Source: Methylorubrum populi (GTDB lineage: Bacteria > Pseudomonadota > Alphaproteobacteria > Rhizobiales > Beijerinckiaceae). From it: DNA of 64,000 bases. Below the pieces are notes generated by a model. The model saw only the letters and a list, made by a program, of their open reading frames with translations, ran no database searches and was not told where the DNA came from. Made by a program: the position numbers and the translations under genes. The DNA lies in NCBI RefSeq assembly GCF_002355515.1, contig NZ_AP014809.1, positions 981,501-1,045,500 of the forward strand, in the 5' to 3' direction. Below are positions 61,981 through 64,000 of this stretch, piece by piece (position 1 is the stretch's first letter; each line of letters opens with the position of its first letter).

Positions 61981-63216
61981 TCAGGCCTGGTCGAGGCCGT
62001 ATAGCGAGTGGAGCGTGCGAACGGCAAGCTCCGTGTAGGCGGCGTCGATCAGGACCGAGAACTTGATCTCGGAGGTGGTGATCGCGCGGATGTTGATACC
62101 CTTCTGCGCCAGCGCCCGGAAGGCCTTGGCTGCAACGCCCGCATGCGAGCGCATGCCGACGCCGATCGCCGAGACCTTCACGACATCGGTGGCGCCCTCG
62201 ATCTGGCCGAACTGGATCGTGTCGCGCTGCGCGTCGAGGATGGCGCGGGAACGCTCGTAATCGGCGGCCGGCACGGTGAAGGTCATGTCGGTGGTGGACT
62301 GATCCCCCGAGACAGTCTGGATGATCATGTCGACGTTGATGTTGGCGTCCGCCAGCGGGCCGAAGATCGCCGCGGCGATGCCGGGGCTGTCCTTCACGGC
62401 GCGCAGGGTGATCTGCGCCTCGTCCTTCGAGAAGGCGATGCCGGTGATGATCTGCTGTTCCACGATTTGGTCCTCGTCGCAGATGAGGGTGCCCGGCCGC
62501 GCGGCATCGGGGGGATCGAAGGAGGAGCGCACCGTGGTCGGCACCCGGTGCACCATGGCGAGCTCGACGGAGCGCACCTGCAGCACCTTGGCGCCCAGCG
62601 AGGCCATCTCCAGCATCTCCTCGAAGGTCACGCGCTCCATGCGCTTGGCCTTGGGCACCACGCGGGGATCGGTGGTGTAGACCCCGTCCACGTCGGTGTA
62701 GATGTCGCAGCGCTCCGCGCCGATGGCGGCAGCGATGGCGACCGCCGAGGTGTCCGAGCCGCCGCGTCCGAGCGTCGCGATCCGGCCGGTCTCGGCATGG
62801 ACGCCCTGGAAGCCGGCGATGACGGCAACCTCGCCGCGCGCGAAGCCGGCGTCGAGATTCTTCGGGTCGATGCCCTCGATCCGGGCCGAACCGTGCGCCT
62901 CGGAGGTGTGGATCGGGATCTGCCAGCCCTGCCAGGAGCGGGCCTTGATGCCGTCCTTGTTGAGCGCGATCGCGAGAAGCCCCGAGGTGACCTGCTCGCC
63001 CGAGGCCACGACGGTGTCGTACTCCGCCGCGCCGTAGAGCGGGTCGGCATCCTTGACCCAGCCGACGAGTTCGTTGGTCTTGCCCGACATCGCCGAGACC
63101 ACGACCGCGACCTCGTAGCCGGCCGCGACCTCGCGGGCGACGTGGCGCGCCACGTTGCGGATGCGGTCGACGTTGGCGACGGAGGTGCCGCCGAATTTCA
63201 TCACCAAACGGGGCAT
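61981..63216 (-). CDS. lysC: Aspartate kinase
   Basis: LysC phosphorylates aspartate at the entry to lysine, threonine and methionine synthesis. The 411-residue product starts LVMKFGGTSVANVDRIRNVA and has VVVSAMSGKTNELV, TLGRGGSDTSAVAIAAAIGAERCDIYTDVDGVYTTDPR, and two C-terminal ACT domains for feedback control (ITLRAVKDSPGIAAAIFGPLADANINVDMI and KVSAIGVGMRSHAGVAAKAFRALAQKGINI). It is at the head of the lysC-ptsP-prfA-prmC group and is divergent from ubiG. Confidence 0.97.
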   Translation of the reverse strand: MPRLVMKFGGTSVANVDRIRNVARHVAREVAAGYEVAVVVSAMSGKTNELVGWVKDADPLYGAAEYDTVVASGEQVTSGLLAIALNKDGIKARSWQGWQIPIHTSEAHGSARIEGIDPKNLDAGFARGEVAVIAGFQGVHAETGRIATLGRGGSDTSAVAIAAAIGAERCDIYTDVDGVYTTDPRVVPKAKRMERVTFEEMLEMASLGAKVLQVRSVELAMVHRVPTTVRSSFDPPDAARPGTLICDEDQIVEQQIITGIAFSKDEAQITLRAVKDSPGIAAAIFGPLADANINVDMIIQTVSGDQSTTDMTFTVPAADYERSRAILDAQRDTIQFGQIEGATDVVKVSAIGVGMRSHAGVAAKAFRALAQKGINIRAITTSEIKFSVLIDAAYTELAVRTLHSLYGLDQA

Positions 63217-63392
63217 GTCGCGTCCGGTCTGCTCATCTTGTCCCTACGGTGCCGGCCGCGAGGCCGGCGCGCCGCGTCACACGGAAAACAACACGGCGCG
63301 GCTGTACCGGGGATGCGCCCGGCGGGTACAAGGGCCCCCCGGCCGTGTCAATCGGACGGACCGCAGGTTCAAACGATGCGAAAGTGAGCCGG

Positions 63393-64000
63393 ATGACGGG
63401 TGCCTCGATCGACCGGGACGAAGTGGCGCGCTTCGACGCCCTGGCCGCGCGCTGGTGGGACGAGCGCGGGCCGATGGCGGTTCTGCACAAGTTCAATCCG
63501 GTCCGGGTCGGCTACATCCGCGACGAGGCCTGCCGCATCTTCGGCCGCGATCCGGCCGCGCCCTTCCCTCTCAAAGGGCTCAGCGTCATCGACATCGGCT
63601 GCGGCGGCGGCGTGCTGTCGGAGCCGCTCGCCCGGCTCGGCGCGACGGTGACCGGGCTCGACCCGGCGACCGGCAACATCGCGGCCGCCCGTGCCCATGC
63701 GGAAGCCGAAGGCCTGACCATCGATTACCGCGACGAAACCATCGAGGCGGTGGCCGCCCGCGGTGAACGCTTCGACATCGTGCTCGCCATGGAGGTGGTG
63801 GAGCACGTCTCCGACCGCGCCGGTTTCCTGCGCGCCTGCTGCACCACCGTGAAGCCCGGCGGCCTGCTGTTCGCCGCCACCATCAACCGGACGATGCGCT
63901 CCTTCGCCCTCGCCATCGTCGGGGCCGAGTACGTCCTGCGCTGGCTGCCGCGGGGCACCCACGACTGGGACAAGTTCGTGACGCCGCGGGAGCTGTCCGC
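63393..64000 (+). CDS. ubiG: Ubiquinone biosynthesis O-methyltransferase UbiG (5' part)
   Basis: UbiG carries out both O-methylation steps of ubiquinone synthesis at the membrane. The frame from the ATG at 63393 (GTG at 63384 as alternative) runs to the end of the window without a stop; about 202 residues are visible. They show RDEVARFDALAARWWDERGPM, GPMAVLHKFNPVRVGYIRD, the SAM motif VIDIGCGGGVLSEPLARLGA, VLAMEVVEHV and FAATINRTMRSFALAIVGAEYVLRWLPRGTHDWDKFVTP, all typical. The C-terminal part lies beyond 64000. Confidence 0.95.
   Translation, partial: MTGASIDRDEVARFDALAARWWDERGPMAVLHKFNPVRVGYIRDEACRIFGRDPAAPFPLKGLSVIDIGCGGGVLSEPLARLGATVTGLDPATGNIAAARAHAEAEGLTIDYRDETIEAVAARGERFDIVLAMEVVEHVSDRAGFLRACCTTVKPGGLLFAATINRTMRSFALAIVGAEYVLRWLPRGTHDWDKFVTPRELS

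Noticed and set aside
59606..62038. Plus-strand frame of 810 residues opposite ptsP
   Set aside because: Shadow of ptsP; composition dominated by Arg, Asp, His and Gln without any motif.

Overview
The window is a high-GC (roughly 70% by eye) alphaproteobacterial chromosome segment. Gene content, the ptsP-prfA-prmC order, DUF4167/DUF1289/DUF6502-type families and the style of the intergenic dyad at 17171-17271 suggest Methylobacterium or Methylorubrum; this assignment is an inference from general resemblance, not a database result. About 56 protein genes are supported. No rRNA, tRNA, CRISPR array, prophage or complete insertion sequence was seen.

Layout. 0.1-4.7 kb: outer-membrane beta-barrel protein, two tiny overlapping membrane ORFs, a DUF6502-DUF5666 pair behind several palindromes, then (minus strand) a retropepsin-like membrane protease and a DUF1289 protein. 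4.7-7.5 kb: DUF6891 protein and cobS, divergent from cobT, the last steps of cobalamin assembly. 7.3-10.2 kb: a proline-rich protein and a PleC/DivJ-like histidine kinase. 10.5-13.2 kb: a two-subunit molybdenum hydroxylase (isoquinoline 1-oxidoreductase type). 13.4-17.2 kb: a 1256-residue multi-PAS/GAF HWE kinase followed by a REP-like dyad. 17.3-22.5 kb: amidase, extensin-like lipoprotein, RNase T2, rlmJ (apparent CTG start) and small proteins. 22.6-30.8 kb: GlcD-type FAD oxidase, cytochrome c, OhrR/MarR regulator, a PBP1A-type synthase with DUF1214/DUF1254 partners, a YcgN-type Cys-cluster protein and a GNAT enzyme. 31.1-33.9 kb: isolated TadE-TadE-TadG genes.

34.1-39.9 kb: zapE, 3-methyladenine DNA glycosylase, an RNase HI with a C-terminal extension, a lipoprotein, a Cys-rich secreted protein and gshB; an intrinsic terminator near 37.96 kb with no gene in front of it marks a candidate small RNA or leader. 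40.0-40.47 kb is an AT-rich island next to a CPA1 antiporter. 42-46.7 kb: AmpD-like amidase with a TerB/J-domain partner, glycine-zipper lipoprotein, an isolated ureE with a very long His tail, and dusA. 46.8-50.2 kb (minus): BLUF photoreceptor, single-domain response regulator and GGDEF-EAL protein, divergent from flgE-flgK-flgL (50.5-55.6 kb). 55.7-64 kb: DUF4167 protein, prmC, prfA, ptsP, lysC and the 5' part of ubiG.

How genes work together. cobS and cobT act in successive steps of the cobalamin lower-ligand branch. prfA and prmC make and methylate release factor 1. flgE/K/L build the hook and hook-filament junction. The BLUF-receiver-GGDEF/EAL cluster could link blue light to c-di-GMP and so to motility, and is the most interesting functional hypothesis here. 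Most of the window is otherwise core chromosome.
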